DNA of 64,000 nucleotides. It comes from Coleofasciculaceae cyanobacterium. GTDB taxonomy: Bacteria > Cyanobacteriota > Cyanobacteriia > Cyanobacteriales > Xenococcaceae. The stretch spans positions 1 to 64,000 of the forward strand of contig DATNPK010000082.1 in NCBI GenBank assembly GCA_036703275.1, read 5' to 3'. This document shows, in pieces, positions 26,710-36,750 of this stretch. The notes beneath the pieces are model-generated. The model was not told where the DNA came from. It saw only the letters and a program-made list of their open reading frames with translations, and made no database searches. A program made the translations under genes and the position numbers. Each line of letters starts with the position of its first letter. Position 1 is the first letter of the stretch.

Positions 26710-27354
26710 CTAGTCAGCCTTGCGAGCAATAACGGCGTAAAAAGGATCGCTTCCGGCTAAACCCAACATCTGTAAAAAGCCAGGTAAAGGAGATTGATGC
26801 ACTATTACCTCTGGTTTAGTAAAACCATCAACAGACTGGAAGTACTGTTTTACCAGATTTACTCGATCTGTATCTGTTCCATCTCGCCAAGCGGCGATCG
26901 CTTTTTGATAGAACATACGGTTAGAAAAGCTAATAATTACTACACCATCAGGTTTGAGTACGCGATAAATTTCTGATAAGACAGCTTCTGGATATTGCAA
27001 ATATTGGATTGAGACGGCAATTAAAACCGCATCAAAATCAGCATCTTCTAAAGGTAGTTTGGGGTTTTGATTGAGGTTTTGCCAAAAATAATCGTCTAAT
27101 CTCGGGTTTTTGGCTAATTCTGCTGCATTCATCCCATGCCCTTCAACATGAGCAAACTCTACGTCATCAGGTAAGTGAGATACCCAACTACTCATTAAGT
27201 CCAATATACGAGTATTCGGCTGTAGCTGTTCTCGATAAAGATTGGTCAGGCGATCGATGAACCCTTCATCTACATGAGTTACTAATCGCGGAGAATCATA
27301 AAAGTTAAGATCGTTAGTATCATCTAATTTAGATCTTTGCTCTGGGCGCAGCAT
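26710..27354 (-). CDS. Class I SAM-dependent methyltransferase
   Basis: 214 residues. A variant motif I (ILDLMSSWVSHLP) replaces the usual GxGxG; then the DADFDAVLIAVSIQYL and RVLKPDGVVIISFSNRMF segments of UbiE-like methyltransferases follow. The loss of glycine in motif I is a feature of this cyanobacterial and plant subgroup, so activity is not ruled out. Substrate unknown. Convergent with parA. Confidence 0.75.
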   Translation of the reverse strand: MLRPEQRSKLDDTNDLNFYDSPRLVTHVDEGFIDRLTNLYREQLQPNTRILDLMSSWVSHLPDDVEFAHVEGHGMNAAELAKNPRLDDYFWQNLNQNPKLPLEDADFDAVLIAVSIQYLQYPEAVLSEIYRVLKPDGVVIISFSNRMFYQKAIAAWRDGTDTDRVNLVKQYFQSVDGFTKPEVIVHQSPLPGFLQMLGLAGSDPFYAVIARKAD

Positions 27355-27478
27355 AGGTAATATATTTAATGGTTGTATTTAATCGATTTAAATTCTATCG
27401 CTTTTTTAGGGTTTAGAAAATTGCTTTTTACGAGGATTTTGAAGCAATAATTGAGCCTAATTGAGTGTAACCAGCATT

Positions 27479-27690
27479 TAAAAGCTAAAAGCGAATAGCG
27501 AATAGCTAATAGCTAATAGCCCTTCGGGTATCTCCTACGGAGACGCTTCGCGAACAGCATTTGCGACGGACGCGAAGCTAATCCTTTAGGGCATCGTCCA
27601 AAGGTGTCCCTGAACGGATACCTCTACGCATATACCATGCACGGGAATCCTTTAGGGAGTCCTTTAGGACTGCTTCAAAAAAACGTAGTC
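27479..27690. repeat. Complex dispersed repeat block
   Basis: Starts with tandem heptamers of the GCGAATA/GCTAATA type, followed by segments containing CGGAGACGCTTCGCG, ACGCGAAGC, and CCTTTAGGGAGTCCTTTAGG. The CCTTTAGGG motif and the heptamers recur at 464-580, 51355-51465, 55241-55570 and 60700-60924. No coding sequence lies in the 685-bp gap that contains it (27355-28039); the remaining part is AT-rich promoter sequence for the pentapeptide gene. Confidence 0.7.
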
Positions 27691-28039
27691 TATTCAACTG
27701 AAAACAGCTGTAATTGAGCGAATAATTTAAAGAAAGTGCAGGATATTTATAGATCAATTGCTAGCTTTTCTCTTCTTACCTAACTGCTGGGTTAGATGAG
27801 TTGTTATTATGCGATTGGTAATTATTGAAAACTTTATATTTTATCAACAAGTTATATATTAAATTAGCAACAGAAAAGTTTTTTAAGTTTTACAAAATAA
27901 CTCTTGATTGTGGCAAATAGCAAGGTGTCATACTACTATATGTTACTAATATTTGAAAATAATATCATCGATTAACTTACAGAGCGACTTGGTAATATTG
28001 CAATTCTAAAACGGTAGTTGAGTTAGGAATTATTAAAAG

Positions 28040-29284
28040 ATGGCAAATCCCGAACATTTAGCATTAATTGAGCAAGGTGTTAACGCCTGGAATGAATGGT
28101 ATAAGCAACACCCAAAACTCATTCCCGACTTCTCTCAAGCCAATCTTAGTAATCTTAATTTAAGTGAAATCAATTTAAACCAAGCTAACCTTAAACAAGC
28201 TAATCTAGCTAATACAGATCTCAGTAAAGCTTCGTTAGTCAATGCCAATTTAGAAAGAGCGAATCTATTAAGAGCAAATCTGGCAGGTGCTAACTTTAAA
28301 GACGCAAACTTAGACTACGTAATTTTTTTTCAAGCCATTATTAATCGCCAAACGGCGCTCGCCAGTAAAAACCTTAAAGTTTACAAAATTGTCAACAATC
28401 AAGTTGAAAACAAAAGTTTTTCGGGCATAGATCTGAGCAATTCTAATCTATTTCGTGCCGATCTTAGCGATGCTGATTTAAGCAAGGCTAAGTTAGTTAA
28501 TGTCAACTTTAATAGTGCTAATTTAAGCAAGGCTTATCTTTATAAAGCAGATTTAAGTAATGCTAATCTCCAAAATGCTGACTTGAGCAACGCCTATTTT
28601 AGTCAAGCAAATCTTACTTTTGCCTATCTTGGTGGCGCGCTATGTTATGGAACATATTTTAAAGGTGCAGACTTAAAATTTGCCAATTTGAAAACGGCTG
28701 AGTTTAGTGACAAAACTATAATTGATCTCAAATGGTATTCTGTTTGGGAAATAGTTAACCGTGGTGCAGTTAAAAAGAATCTTAGTGGTGCAGATCTAAG
28801 TAATGCTAATCTCCAGGGAGTTAACTTTGAAGAAGCAAATTTAACTAATGCTAAGCTAAATCATGCTATTTTAAGCTATAGTAATTTGAATCGTGCCAAC
28901 TTGACTAATACAGAGCTTGTCGGGGCAAATATCTGCGGGGTAGATTTGAACCAGGCTAATCTTAAAGGGGCTAAACTAAAATCAGTAATTAGCGATCGCC
29001 GTACTCAATTAGCAGATGCAGCAAGTGCCAAAACTAGTCTCATCGTAAAAGAAAAACCAATAGCGATTGAAGCAGTAGCTGCAACACCTGCCACCACAAC
29101 AATATCAAGTAACCAGAGTAATTTAACTAAATCAAGCAAGAATAAGAATAATAATCTGATTATTGGAATATTATTGTTAGGAATTATTGCTTCAATTGCT
29201 GCTATTGGATATATATTCTTTAATCAAAATTTAAACTACCCGTGGCCAGAAAAGTTGCAGCTTCGGCAAGAAAAGCTTAAATAA
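28040..29284 (+). CDS. Pentapeptide-repeat protein with C-terminal membrane anchor
   Basis: 414 residues. Many A(D/N)Lxx pentapeptide repeats run from about 34 to 325 (for example ANLSNLNLSEINLNQANLKQ), interrupted by two similar spacers near 100-130 and 230-250. Such repeats fold as a right-handed quadrilateral beta-helix. A Ser/Thr/Asn-rich linker precedes one membrane helix (about 372-395). Pentapeptide proteins are abundant in cyanobacteria; this one is probably membrane-tethered with the repeat domain in the cytoplasm. Function unknown. Confidence 0.88.
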   Translation: MANPEHLALIEQGVNAWNEWYKQHPKLIPDFSQANLSNLNLSEINLNQANLKQANLANTDLSKASLVNANLERANLLRANLAGANFKDANLDYVIFFQAIINRQTALASKNLKVYKIVNNQVENKSFSGIDLSNSNLFRADLSDADLSKAKLVNVNFNSANLSKAYLYKADLSNANLQNADLSNAYFSQANLTFAYLGGALCYGTYFKGADLKFANLKTAEFSDKTIIDLKWYSVWEIVNRGAVKKNLSGADLSNANLQGVNFEEANLTNAKLNHAILSYSNLNRANLTNTELVGANICGVDLNQANLKGAKLKSVISDRRTQLADAASAKTSLIVKEKPIAIEAVAATPATTTISSNQSNLTKSSKNKNNNLIIGILLLGIIASIAAIGYIFFNQNLNYPWPEKLQLRQEKLK

Positions 29285-29318
29285 TTGATTAGTTATAGCA
29301 AAAAAGTGCAGTAAGCCT

Positions 29319-29341
29319 GTAGTAGTAATAGTAGTAGTAGC
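29319..29341. repeat. GTA trinucleotide microsatellite
   Basis: Seven GTA/AATA-type units in tandem (GTAGTAGTAATAGTAGTAGTAG), in the short interval after the pentapeptide gene. Non-coding. Confidence 0.6.
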
Positions 29342-29460
29342 TCAATAAAAAAAATATTGGGTTTAGCTACGCCTGCTTTGCAAAGTCTTGGTGCGTAACT
29401 AAATCCTGTTAATGATCGCGATAGCTATTTCAAAATTATGCCGAGACGATTAAATTTAAA

Positions 29461-29703
29461 TTAGTCGTTTTCCCAATTATCATCAGAAATTAAATCTCCA
29501 ATAGGATCTCTTAAAAGATAGTCAAATCTTTCTAATTCGCATTCAACTGTAACCCATTCACGAGCAGGAATATATTTACAAAGAGTATATATGGACTGTT
29601 GACGACTAACAACACCTGTTTCAATCAGCTGTCGAGCTTCTTCTTTGAGGGTATCAATAGAATAGCTAGGAGAAACGGAGTAGTATACAGTAGCAGTACT
29701 CAT
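29461..29703 (-). CDS. DUF4327 family small protein
   Basis: 80 residues. Contains the DUF4327 pattern: YSIDTLKEEARQLIETGVVS, then QSIYTLCKYIPAREW and ECELERFDYLLRDPIGDLIS. This family is confined to cyanobacteria and has no known function. Acidic, soluble, one short helix-rich domain. Stands alone between AT-rich spacers. Confidence 0.8.
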   Translation of the reverse strand: MSTATVYYSVSPSYSIDTLKEEARQLIETGVVSRQQSIYTLCKYIPAREWVTVECELERFDYLLRDPIGDLISDDNWEND

Positions 29704-29901
29704 GTTTAATCACCGAATAAATAATATTTAATTTAAATCTCTATTTATAAATATAAACCATCTGGCAGATTATTAATAACAAAATATCCTACTTTGCTGT
29801 ATCCAAAGTTACCAAAGTTATCATAATTCTAGATAAAACTATATCTAAAAATTTAATTATCTAGTTGCTAAATTGCTCAATGCTGCTTAAAAAGCAGAGT
29901 T

Positions 29902-31494
29902 TTAAAATCCAAAATTACTTTGAGACTTAGATGCTAGGGTATTTAAATCATGACAAAACAAAGCGGATAAAGCGATCGCCTGAGCCTGCTCCATTTGACC
30001 ATAGCTAAACACCCAGGGTAAGTGTGAATCCATAATGCTTTTAAACCATTCCAGTACATAAGGACTGCCATAAATCACTATTCCTACAGCTAGTCGATTT
30101 GTCAGGAATTGCTGATATATTTGCTTTGCTTTAGTCGTTAAGCCAGCCTTACCCCGAAAAGGATTACCCCGAATAAATACCTGTAACAAAGTAGGGCGCG
30201 AATCTAGCAGGATGTAGTCAAAGGTATTAATATCTACTATTTGTCTTTGGTAATTAAATTGTTGTGGAATAGCAACAGCAGGGGAATTAAGATCTAAATA
30301 GGTTGCATTGAGTACATCGTCTACCACGATCAAATTACGTCCGTCTCGATCTTGGTCAGTAATCAATACTGCTTCACTAGTTTGTAACGAATCTTGTAGA
30401 ATTGCATCAACTGTTAGTCTGGCTTCTGGGTTAGATAATTCTAAAGCCGATTCGGCGGTTAAGACTCGGGTTTTGGCTTGCCAAATACGCGCTAAAGACT
30501 GCTGAATACGCTGCTCGGCGATTCGTCCTGATGTTACCGCAGCGTAAATTGACGCGATCGCTACTTCAGGGTTGTCGGGCATCAATAAAATATCGCTTCC
30601 CGCTTCAACTGCCATCACTGCTACTTCTTCGGGAGAAGCATATTTAGTTATTCCCCCCATGATTAGAGCGTCGGTAACAACTAATCCCTCAAACCCCAGT
30701 TGCTTTCTCAGCCGCTCCGTAACAATATTAGCAGAGAGAGTAGCGGGCTTGTGCCGATCCCAAGCAGGAATTAATAAATGAGCCGTCATAACGCTATCTA
30801 CGTCCGCAGCGATCGCCTGTTGAAAGGGAGGTAATTCGATCGCTGCTAGTCTAGATTCTGTATGGGGGATAGAAGGTAAATCCAAATGAGAGTCCGTCGC
30901 GGTGTCTCCGTGACCAGGAAAATGCTTGGCTGTGGTTAAAATAGGATAAGATTTAGCACCATTAATAAACGCCGTAGTAAGAGCAGCAACAACTTCAGGG
31001 CGATCGCCAAAAGCTCGGATATTGATTACAGGATTATCAGGATTATTATTGACATCAACTACAGGAGCAAGCAGCCAGTTAATTCCTACTGCTAAAGCTT
31101 CTTGAGCCGTTATTTTACCAATTTGAGTAGCATACTGTTGCGCCCGACTCCGATTCTGCTGATAAATAGCACTCAAGGCCATTGGCGGAGGAAACCAAGT
31201 CCCTCCAGGAAACCGCTGTCCAATACCTTCTTCAACATCGGCGGCGATTAATAGAGGAATCTTTGCCCAATTCTGTAGCTGTTGCGATCGCGCCTGCAAT
31301 TCAATGCTGCTTCCTCCCAAAAGAATCACTCCACCAAGGTTAAATTCTGTGAGCCACTTTTTGAGTTGAGCATTATTGGCTTCCCAAGCAGGATAACGAA
31401 TTTGATGATCGAACAGATAACCAGAAGCTCGAACAACAATCATTTGAGCGATCTGCTCTTGGAGAGATAAACTTTGCCAATCTCTAATTCCCAA
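29902..31494 (-). CDS. Glycoside hydrolase family 3, NagZ-like beta-N-acetylhexosaminidase
   Basis: 530 residues with a TTG start at 31494; no ATG or GTG lies upstream before a stop, and starting at the next ATG would lose the conserved WQSLSLQEQIAQ opening. The TIM-barrel domain carries KHFPGHGDTATDSHLDLP, the NagZ signature with the general acid/base histidine, and the nucleophile aspartate in VVTDALIMGG. A C-terminal alpha/beta domain follows (from about 375). NagZ-type enzymes release GlcNAc from cell-wall turnover products. Next to rbfA on the same strand with a 30-bp gap, so they may share a transcript. Confidence 0.88.
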   Translation of the reverse strand: MGIRDWQSLSLQEQIAQMIVVRASGYLFDHQIRYPAWEANNAQLKKWLTEFNLGGVILLGGSSIELQARSQQLQNWAKIPLLIAADVEEGIGQRFPGGTWFPPPMALSAIYQQNRSRAQQYATQIGKITAQEALAVGINWLLAPVVDVNNNPDNPVINIRAFGDRPEVVAALTTAFINGAKSYPILTTAKHFPGHGDTATDSHLDLPSIPHTESRLAAIELPPFQQAIAADVDSVMTAHLLIPAWDRHKPATLSANIVTERLRKQLGFEGLVVTDALIMGGITKYASPEEVAVMAVEAGSDILLMPDNPEVAIASIYAAVTSGRIAEQRIQQSLARIWQAKTRVLTAESALELSNPEARLTVDAILQDSLQTSEAVLITDQDRDGRNLIVVDDVLNATYLDLNSPAVAIPQQFNYQRQIVDINTFDYILLDSRPTLLQVFIRGNPFRGKAGLTTKAKQIYQQFLTNRLAVGIVIYGSPYVLEWFKSIMDSHLPWVFSYGQMEQAQAIALSALFCHDLNTLASKSQSNFGF

Positions 31495-31524
31495 TTTTCA
31501 ATTCCCAAGCTATAGATCTGCGTC

Positions 31525-31902
31525 CTATTCTACTGTCTCTGGTTTATCTTGCCGCTCCTGACTAATTTTACTCAGCAGGTTCAACATATTGTCTCCTCTT
31601 TCTAATGAATCCTCCAAAAATTTTACTGTGGGAATTCTTCTGAGCTGCATACGACTACCCAATTCCTTACGCACAAAATTTGCCGAAGACTCTAATCCCT
31701 CCATAGTCTCTGCTCTAGCTTCTTCCGTACCATAAATGCTGACAAAGATTTTAGCGTGCTGTAAATCCCCTGAAACATCAACATCAGTAACGCTAACCAT
31801 TCCAGCACCGACGCGATCGTCTTTGATTTCGCTGAGTAACATCTGGCTGACTTCTCGCTTAATTAAGGCAGCTACGCGAGCCACACGACGACTATTAGCC
31901 AC
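31525..31902 (-). CDS. rbfA: Ribosome-binding factor A
   Basis: 125 residues from the GTG at 31902, which gives the usual start [20 protein letters not shown]; a TTG at 31938 would add 12 non-conserved residues. RbfA binds the 30S subunit during 16S rRNA 5'-end maturation and cold adaptation. The KH-like core includes [19 protein letters not shown] and the [17 protein letters not shown] segment. Length is normal. Confidence 0.93.
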   Translation of the reverse strand: MANSRRVARVAALIKREVSQMLLSEIKDDRVGAGMVSVTDVDVSGDLQHAKIFVSIYGTEEARAETMEGLESSANFVRKELGSRMQLRRIPTVKFLEDSLERGDNMLNLLSKISQERQDKPETVE

Positions 31903-32036
31903 AATTTTTACCTCATCATAATAACTTTGGAGATGCAATTAAACTGTCTGACAATTACACCACCCTAAATTGTAGCTAAACCTTACCTAGTTAGAAACTA
32001 GTAGTTTTTTAAGTTTTTAATCTCCTCATAAGGCTT

Positions 32037-32972
32037 TTATTTGGCTAGTTGTGCCAGGATGCTTGACTGCGGGAAAGTCATTTTTGGGCTTTCTGACAAT
32101 AAATAATCTAAGAATGTTTCCGCAATTACCGACAATTTTTTCCCCGCTAAATGAGACACAAACCAACGACGTCTAATTGGAAAGTGTTGAAAATCTAAAA
32201 TTGTTAATTCTCCTGATATTCCCTCAGAAATTAGACAATGTTCCGACAACACTGATATTCCTAATCCACCAGAAATAGCCTGTTTAATTGCTTCGTTGCT
32301 GCCCAACTCTAGCTTTACTTTGACCGCAATATTATTCTGAGCAAATAATTGGGCAATAGCTTCTCTCGTCCCCGATCCCTGTTCCCTCATAATAAAAGGC
32401 TGATCGTTCAACTCTTTTAAATTAATATTTTTCTTCGAGGCTAGAGGATGATCTTTTTTAGCTACTACTACCAGGGGATTATTTAAAAAGGGTCTGCTGG
32501 TTAAATCTATATCTTGATGCGGATTACTAACCACATACAGATCGTCTTTATTCATTTGCATTCGCTCTTGAATTTCTTGATGGTTAATCACTTTAAGCGC
32601 AACATCAATCCCTGGATAATTCTGGCAAAAAGAACCAAGTAGTCTGGGAACAAAATATTTGGCAGTGGTAATGACAGCTAAGTTTAACTGTCCCTGCTTG
32701 GTTCCTTTGAGATCGGCTATCTTGATTTCAAAATTATTTAGGTTTTCAAAAATCTCCTGGCAAGTGCTCAGCAATTCTTGCCCTGCATCGGTTAAATATA
32801 GACTTTTACCAATTTGTTCAAATAGAGGGAGTCCAACCGATTTGGTTAACTGTTTAACTTGACTGGAAACAGTTGGTTGAGTAATTAGTAACTCTTCGGC
32901 GGCGCGAGTAAAGCTGCTATTGCGCGCTACTGTCTCAAATACCTTTAATTGATGTAGAGTTGCTGGAATCAA
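32037..32972 (-). CDS. LysR-family regulator of the CcmR/CmpR (low-CO2) type
   Basis: 311 residues. N-terminal winged HTH (MIPATLHQLKVFETVARNSS start; residues 1-60), coiled linker, and a LysR substrate domain with DNPLVVVAKKDHPLA-like and FIMREQGSGTR segments. Sequence closely follows cyanobacterial NdhR/CcmR and CmpR, which control carbon-concentrating genes in response to 2-oxoglutarate, RuBP or 2-phosphoglycolate. Which of the two it is cannot be decided from the sequence alone. No bicarbonate transporter or ndh genes are adjacent, so it would act on distant targets. Confidence 0.85.
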   Translation of the reverse strand: MIPATLHQLKVFETVARNSSFTRAAEELLITQPTVSSQVKQLTKSVGLPLFEQIGKSLYLTDAGQELLSTCQEIFENLNNFEIKIADLKGTKQGQLNLAVITTAKYFVPRLLGSFCQNYPGIDVALKVINHQEIQERMQMNKDDLYVVSNPHQDIDLTSRPFLNNPLVVVAKKDHPLASKKNINLKELNDQPFIMREQGSGTREAIAQLFAQNNIAVKVKLELGSNEAIKQAISGGLGISVLSEHCLISEGISGELTILDFQHFPIRRRWFVSHLAGKKLSVIAETFLDYLLSESPKMTFPQSSILAQLAK

Positions 32973-33120
32973 AAGTTGACACTCCTGAATTTACTTAGTA
33001 ATTATCTTGTTATTTATCATATACAAAAATCAATGTATTTTGATTAAATCATAATTTAAAGTTTATAGATGCTAGAAAATTCCACTGGCTAAATCAGCGG
33101 ATTTACCATAGCCGTATCGA

Positions 33121-34062
33121 TTATTGGCTGAGATTTAGTAGCGCATACTCCCAAACTAAACGAGGCTGGACATAACTAAGTAGGCATTGTCGAGTTTTTT
33201 CCCAGATTGCCATCAACTGAATCTGTTGATTTTGTCGCCAATAATAATATTGCAGATAATCTACCAACCATAGTTGAGTTTGCCCATCTAACTGAGTAGA
33301 AACAGTTTGAGCTAAATTGAGAGCTTCTAAAGCCGTCTTAGGCGATCGCTTTAACTGTTGCAGTAGATCATTAGGAATTGCCTGTAGTTGGTGCCAAGCT
33401 GCGATCGCTTTTCCTGGACTGCCTTGAGCGATCGCAATTAGTTCAGGATGTTCTAGAATTGCTTGGTAACCTTTAAGTTCTAATACTGTTGTTAAATGGG
33501 TTTGAGATAGGCAACAAAACTGGATGCGTTGACAGCGAGACACTAAAGTAGTCAACAGAGAATCTGTATCTGGAGCAATCAAAACCAGGGTAGAGTTTTC
33601 AGGCTCTTCGAGAGTTTTTAATAGAGCATTGGCTGGTGCTTCTGCCATAGTTTGAGCATCTTCTACTACCACAACTTGTCTGCTAGCCTCTAATGCAGGA
33701 CGATTCAGAAACTGAGTAATATAACGAATTTGTTCAATGCGAATTTTGGGTGGGGTTTTGTATTGCAAACCTTGTTCGGCAGCTTGCTCAGCGGTGTATA
33801 GTTCGCCTTTACTAAGATAAGTGGGTTTAACCCAAAGCAAGTCTGGATGATTGCTCTGTATTCTTTTGAGCGCAAGTTTTTGCTTTTGCACCGACAAATT
33901 AGTAGTTAACAAAAGCTGTGCAAAATTACTGGCGGCAATTGTACGCCCAATACCTGGTGAGCCACAAAATAAATAAGCTGGTGCAATCCTGTTTAGCTTA
34001 ACAGCCCGTAAGAGCAATTCAACTGCCTTTTCCTGACCTAGTAAACCTTGGAAAGCATTCAT
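33121..34062 (-). CDS. holB: DNA polymerase III delta' subunit
   Basis: 313 residues from the ATG at 34062 (MNAFQGLLGQEKAVELL); a TTG at 34098 is less likely. AAA+ clamp-loader fold: a P-loop-like GSPGIGRT where the catalytic lysine is replaced by arginine, then VVVEDAQTMAEAPANALLKT and the SRC sensor motif in TLVSRCQRIQF. Degenerate ATP site and SRC motif are expected for delta', which acts as the stator of the clamp loader. Tmk, often upstream of it in other bacteria, is absent here. Confidence 0.92.
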   Translation of the reverse strand: MNAFQGLLGQEKAVELLLRAVKLNRIAPAYLFCGSPGIGRTIAASNFAQLLLTTNLSVQKQKLALKRIQSNHPDLLWVKPTYLSKGELYTAEQAAEQGLQYKTPPKIRIEQIRYITQFLNRPALEASRQVVVVEDAQTMAEAPANALLKTLEEPENSTLVLIAPDTDSLLTTLVSRCQRIQFCCLSQTHLTTVLELKGYQAILEHPELIAIAQGSPGKAIAAWHQLQAIPNDLLQQLKRSPKTALEALNLAQTVSTQLDGQTQLWLVDYLQYYYWRQNQQIQLMAIWEKTRQCLLSYVQPRLVWEYALLNLSQ

Positions 34063-34146
34063 CTTCAAATTTTGCTGATTTAAATAATCTAAATGCAATA
34101 AGGTTGCAGCGTGCCTAGCAACTCTTTGGAAAAATGGCTTTAATTA

Positions 34147-34578
34147 TCATTCTCCATCATCATCAATCATCGCCGGATCGATTAAGGTGATGTCGAAAGG
34201 ATCGTCTGGGGGAATAGTAGGAAAGATATCGTATTCTCGATATTCATAAACTGCTTCTACCTGAGGTCCAAAAACAACTTTATCGCCGTTTTTGAGGTCG
34301 TGAAATCTCACCTTCTTGCTATTAATCAATAACCCATTGACGCTGGTTTTTCCTTCCGAATTGCCGTCAATAATCCGATAATAGTTGCTATCTTCTTCCT
34401 CTCTCTTAATTAAGGTGGCATGATGACGAGATACAAACTGAGATTGCAGTACGATATCGCACTGTCCACCTCTCCCCAAAGAATAAGTTGCATTTTGAAG
34501 ACGAATCTCTCGATGGCCTTTGCCATCAGTAACAATTAAAACGTGTTCTTCACGGTGTTTTACAGGTTTTGCAGTCAT
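34147..34578 (-). CDS. FHA domain protein
   Basis: 143 residues. A single forkhead-associated domain: YSLGRGGQCDIVLQ and SRHHATL with the phosphothreonine-binding Arg, Ser and His, and NGLLIN. It ends in an acidic tail (DITLIDPAMIDDDGE). FHA domains read phosphothreonine on partner proteins, so this is probably an adaptor for a Ser/Thr kinase pathway. Lies 84 bp upstream of holB on the same strand, but a functional link is only positional. Confidence 0.88.
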   Translation of the reverse strand: MTAKPVKHREEHVLIVTDGKGHREIRLQNATYSLGRGGQCDIVLQSQFVSRHHATLIKREEEDSNYYRIIDGNSEGKTSVNGLLINSKKVRFHDLKNGDKVVFGPQVEAVYEYREYDIFPTIPPDDPFDITLIDPAMIDDDGE

Positions 34579-34802
34579 GAGCCAAGTACGGAGTCACCGA
34601 TTTATTGTAACTAGCTTTGCTTATTTAATTAATCGCAGCGATAAATCATCATAACCAACAGATTAATTTAGACGGTTTTCTATCTTAATGCCAGCCTAAC
34701 CCATAAAGTTGGCATGATTAATCTAGTGGCGATTAAAATAACTTTATGGTCAATTGTCTTGGCAAGTTTACCTATATCTAAATCTTCAATTTGCGTGGCT
34801 GT

Positions 34803-35324
34803 CTAGTCAAAATAAAATAACGTAACGATTTTTCTCTGTTCTTCTGCTTCCTGACAAGTCTTTAATAAAGTATTGCTGTCGTGAAAAGCAAAGCAAATTA
34901 ACTGCTGACAACGAGAAATAATTTCACTATTGCACATAGCACTAGCCTGACCTAATGATAAATGATCGTTCTGAGAATTTTCAATTAGGTGAACGACCTT
35001 CTCTAGCTGCTTTTTAGATTCTCTGGGCTGGCGAGATAAGCTTTGAGGCAAAATTACGGTCAATAAATTTGATTCAGCGCGCATTGCACCTTTAATAGCT
35101 GCCGAATTAGTTCCAATAGCCCCAGAAGTAACTAATCGATTTCCTCCCAAGACCAAAGCATAGCTCATCATTTCTATTAACTGCTGGTGCATTAGTGGTA
35201 CATGGCGAGAACCTAATAACGCGATTCGCTTAGAACCAGTTTGTTGTAAGGCTGCTAGCTCTTGGGTTAATGTATCAAGGCTTACGTCACTTGTGGTTAT
35301 TGTGTCTAGTGGTTGTTGGCTCAA
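34803..35324 (-). CDS. SLOG-superfamily (DprA/Smf-like) protein
   Basis: 173 residues; the only usable start is the TTG at 35324. The Rossmann-like core reads RIALLGSRHVP, then LVTSGAIGTNSAAIKGAM and LLTVILPQSLSRQP, as in the DprA/LOG (SLOG) fold. DprA loads RecA on single-stranded DNA in transformation, but this protein is much shorter than DprA and lacks its SAM and winged-helix domains. It is a common cyanobacterial paralogue annotated as recombination-mediator-like. Upstream of FHA and downstream of NurA on the same strand. Confidence 0.7.
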   Translation of the reverse strand: MSQQPLDTITTSDVSLDTLTQELAALQQTGSKRIALLGSRHVPLMHQQLIEMMSYALVLGGNRLVTSGAIGTNSAAIKGAMRAESNLLTVILPQSLSRQPRESKKQLEKVVHLIENSQNDHLSLGQASAMCNSEIISRCQQLICFAFHDSNTLLKTCQEAEEQRKIVTLFYFD

Positions 35325-35437
35325 TGAATAAATATTTCGTGTCTAGTCTTAACGCCAGTAATTGTAACAAATGATTGTCGGCTAAAGCGATAGCCTGTGG
35401 TAAAACTTTATTTTCCAGCTCGAAGCTTAAAATAAGA

Positions 35438-36634
35438 CTAGGCAATACTGCCTCTTTTTCGGGCTTCTTTATAAGATGTACCGACGTTGCGTAAACCCGC
35501 TTTGATTAGCTGTTGTTCTAATAAGCCAAAAAAGCGAGCGCGATCGCCTCCTCTAACTACCGCCTGATTATGAGCTTCAGCTAATGCTACGGGATAACCA
35601 TAACCTTTTTGTACTTGAGCCAGCACAATACTTAAAGACTGCTCAAACAAAGCCTGGTCTTCTACTACCCAAGCAGGAACTTCGATTCGAGCGATTTCTG
35701 CACCGACATTGACATAGCAGAAGTGAACTCTTTGGGCATCTTCGTAAAGATCTAAAATACGCAGATTGCTACGATATAAGGGGCTTCTTTGTCCTGGTTG
35801 CAGCTGATTTGCCCAAAAGGTTGAGTCGCGTAAAGAGTCAATTTTCTGACAGGGATATTTATCCAACAGATCGCTACAGTGAACAACACAGTTAGGATGC
35901 TCATGCTCACAGGTATGCAAACGCAAAAAGTTTAATCCTTCGGTACTTCGAGAAGCACTGACGTAGCCCATCATCGGAATATTTGTTTCTCTCAGGCGTT
36001 CACAAGAAGCCAGAATTGGCGGAAGAATTTTATCTCTTGCTTCTACGGGCAAACCATCTAAAAACCAGTAAATTAGCGAGCCATCAACCAAAGCCAAGTT
36101 AGGTACGTCATGATGTTCTCCTGGAGGTAATACCCAGTTACAGGCCATTTCTGCCAACATCTCAGCTTCCGAGACAGTGCGTCGATAACCCATCCATTCT
36201 TCTAAACGAATGCCCCATTGCCGAGATATATACAAATCTTCAGTCTTGTAAAAAACTTCGGGCAGGCTATCCAACAAAGGGTGCAGACTCTGTCCATAGT
36301 GGATCATAATCTGACCGATATTAATCAAATAGCAGTAGGCAATTTCATGATGAGAAGGAGAAATTTGTGAACCATCCGTAGCAAAAACGCTGTGGCTATA
36401 GGGGGCTGGTTCAATATCAAAACACCGATCCAAGGGTTCAATGGGGGTAGCAGCGGCAAAGATCAGGCGATCGCGAAAATCAGTTTGATTTTGAATCAAT
36501 TCTGCCTGTCTATTCGATGCTTGTAACTGTAATTCCTGAGCATATTCCAGTCTTTTGCCAGAAGCGATCGCCTCCTTGTGCATATGTTGGCTGATACCAG
36601 GAATTTGTCCCGCAATTTTGGCCAGATCTAACAT
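35438..36634 (-). CDS. nurA: NurA-domain nuclease
   Basis: 398 residues. NurA is a 5'-3' single-strand exonuclease and ssDNA endonuclease that in archaea works with the HerA helicase at DNA ends. The domain starts with SVFATDGSQISPSHHE (metal-binding aspartate) and has a second acidic site in LALVDGSLIYWFLDG. A conserved HTCEHEHPNCVVHC segment (about 233-247) is rich in Cys and His and may hold a metal. HerA is not in the window. Upstream of the SLOG protein on the same strand by 113 bp, suggesting a DNA-processing neighbourhood. Confidence 0.88.
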   Translation of the reverse strand: MLDLAKIAGQIPGISQHMHKEAIASGKRLEYAQELQLQASNRQAELIQNQTDFRDRLIFAAATPIEPLDRCFDIEPAPYSHSVFATDGSQISPSHHEIAYCYLINIGQIMIHYGQSLHPLLDSLPEVFYKTEDLYISRQWGIRLEEWMGYRRTVSEAEMLAEMACNWVLPPGEHHDVPNLALVDGSLIYWFLDGLPVEARDKILPPILASCERLRETNIPMMGYVSASRSTEGLNFLRLHTCEHEHPNCVVHCSDLLDKYPCQKIDSLRDSTFWANQLQPGQRSPLYRSNLRILDLYEDAQRVHFCYVNVGAEIARIEVPAWVVEDQALFEQSLSIVLAQVQKGYGYPVALAEAHNQAVVRGGDRARFFGLLEQQLIKAGLRNVGTSYKEARKRGSIA

Positions 36635-36750
36635 GATTGTTAATGATTGATGGATAACAGCAGATCGCTAAATCTAAACCCATAGTAAGCCGAGCCACAG
36701 GCAAAAGTCGATTCAATGATCATATTTTTGTATTTACATACAAAGCAAAT

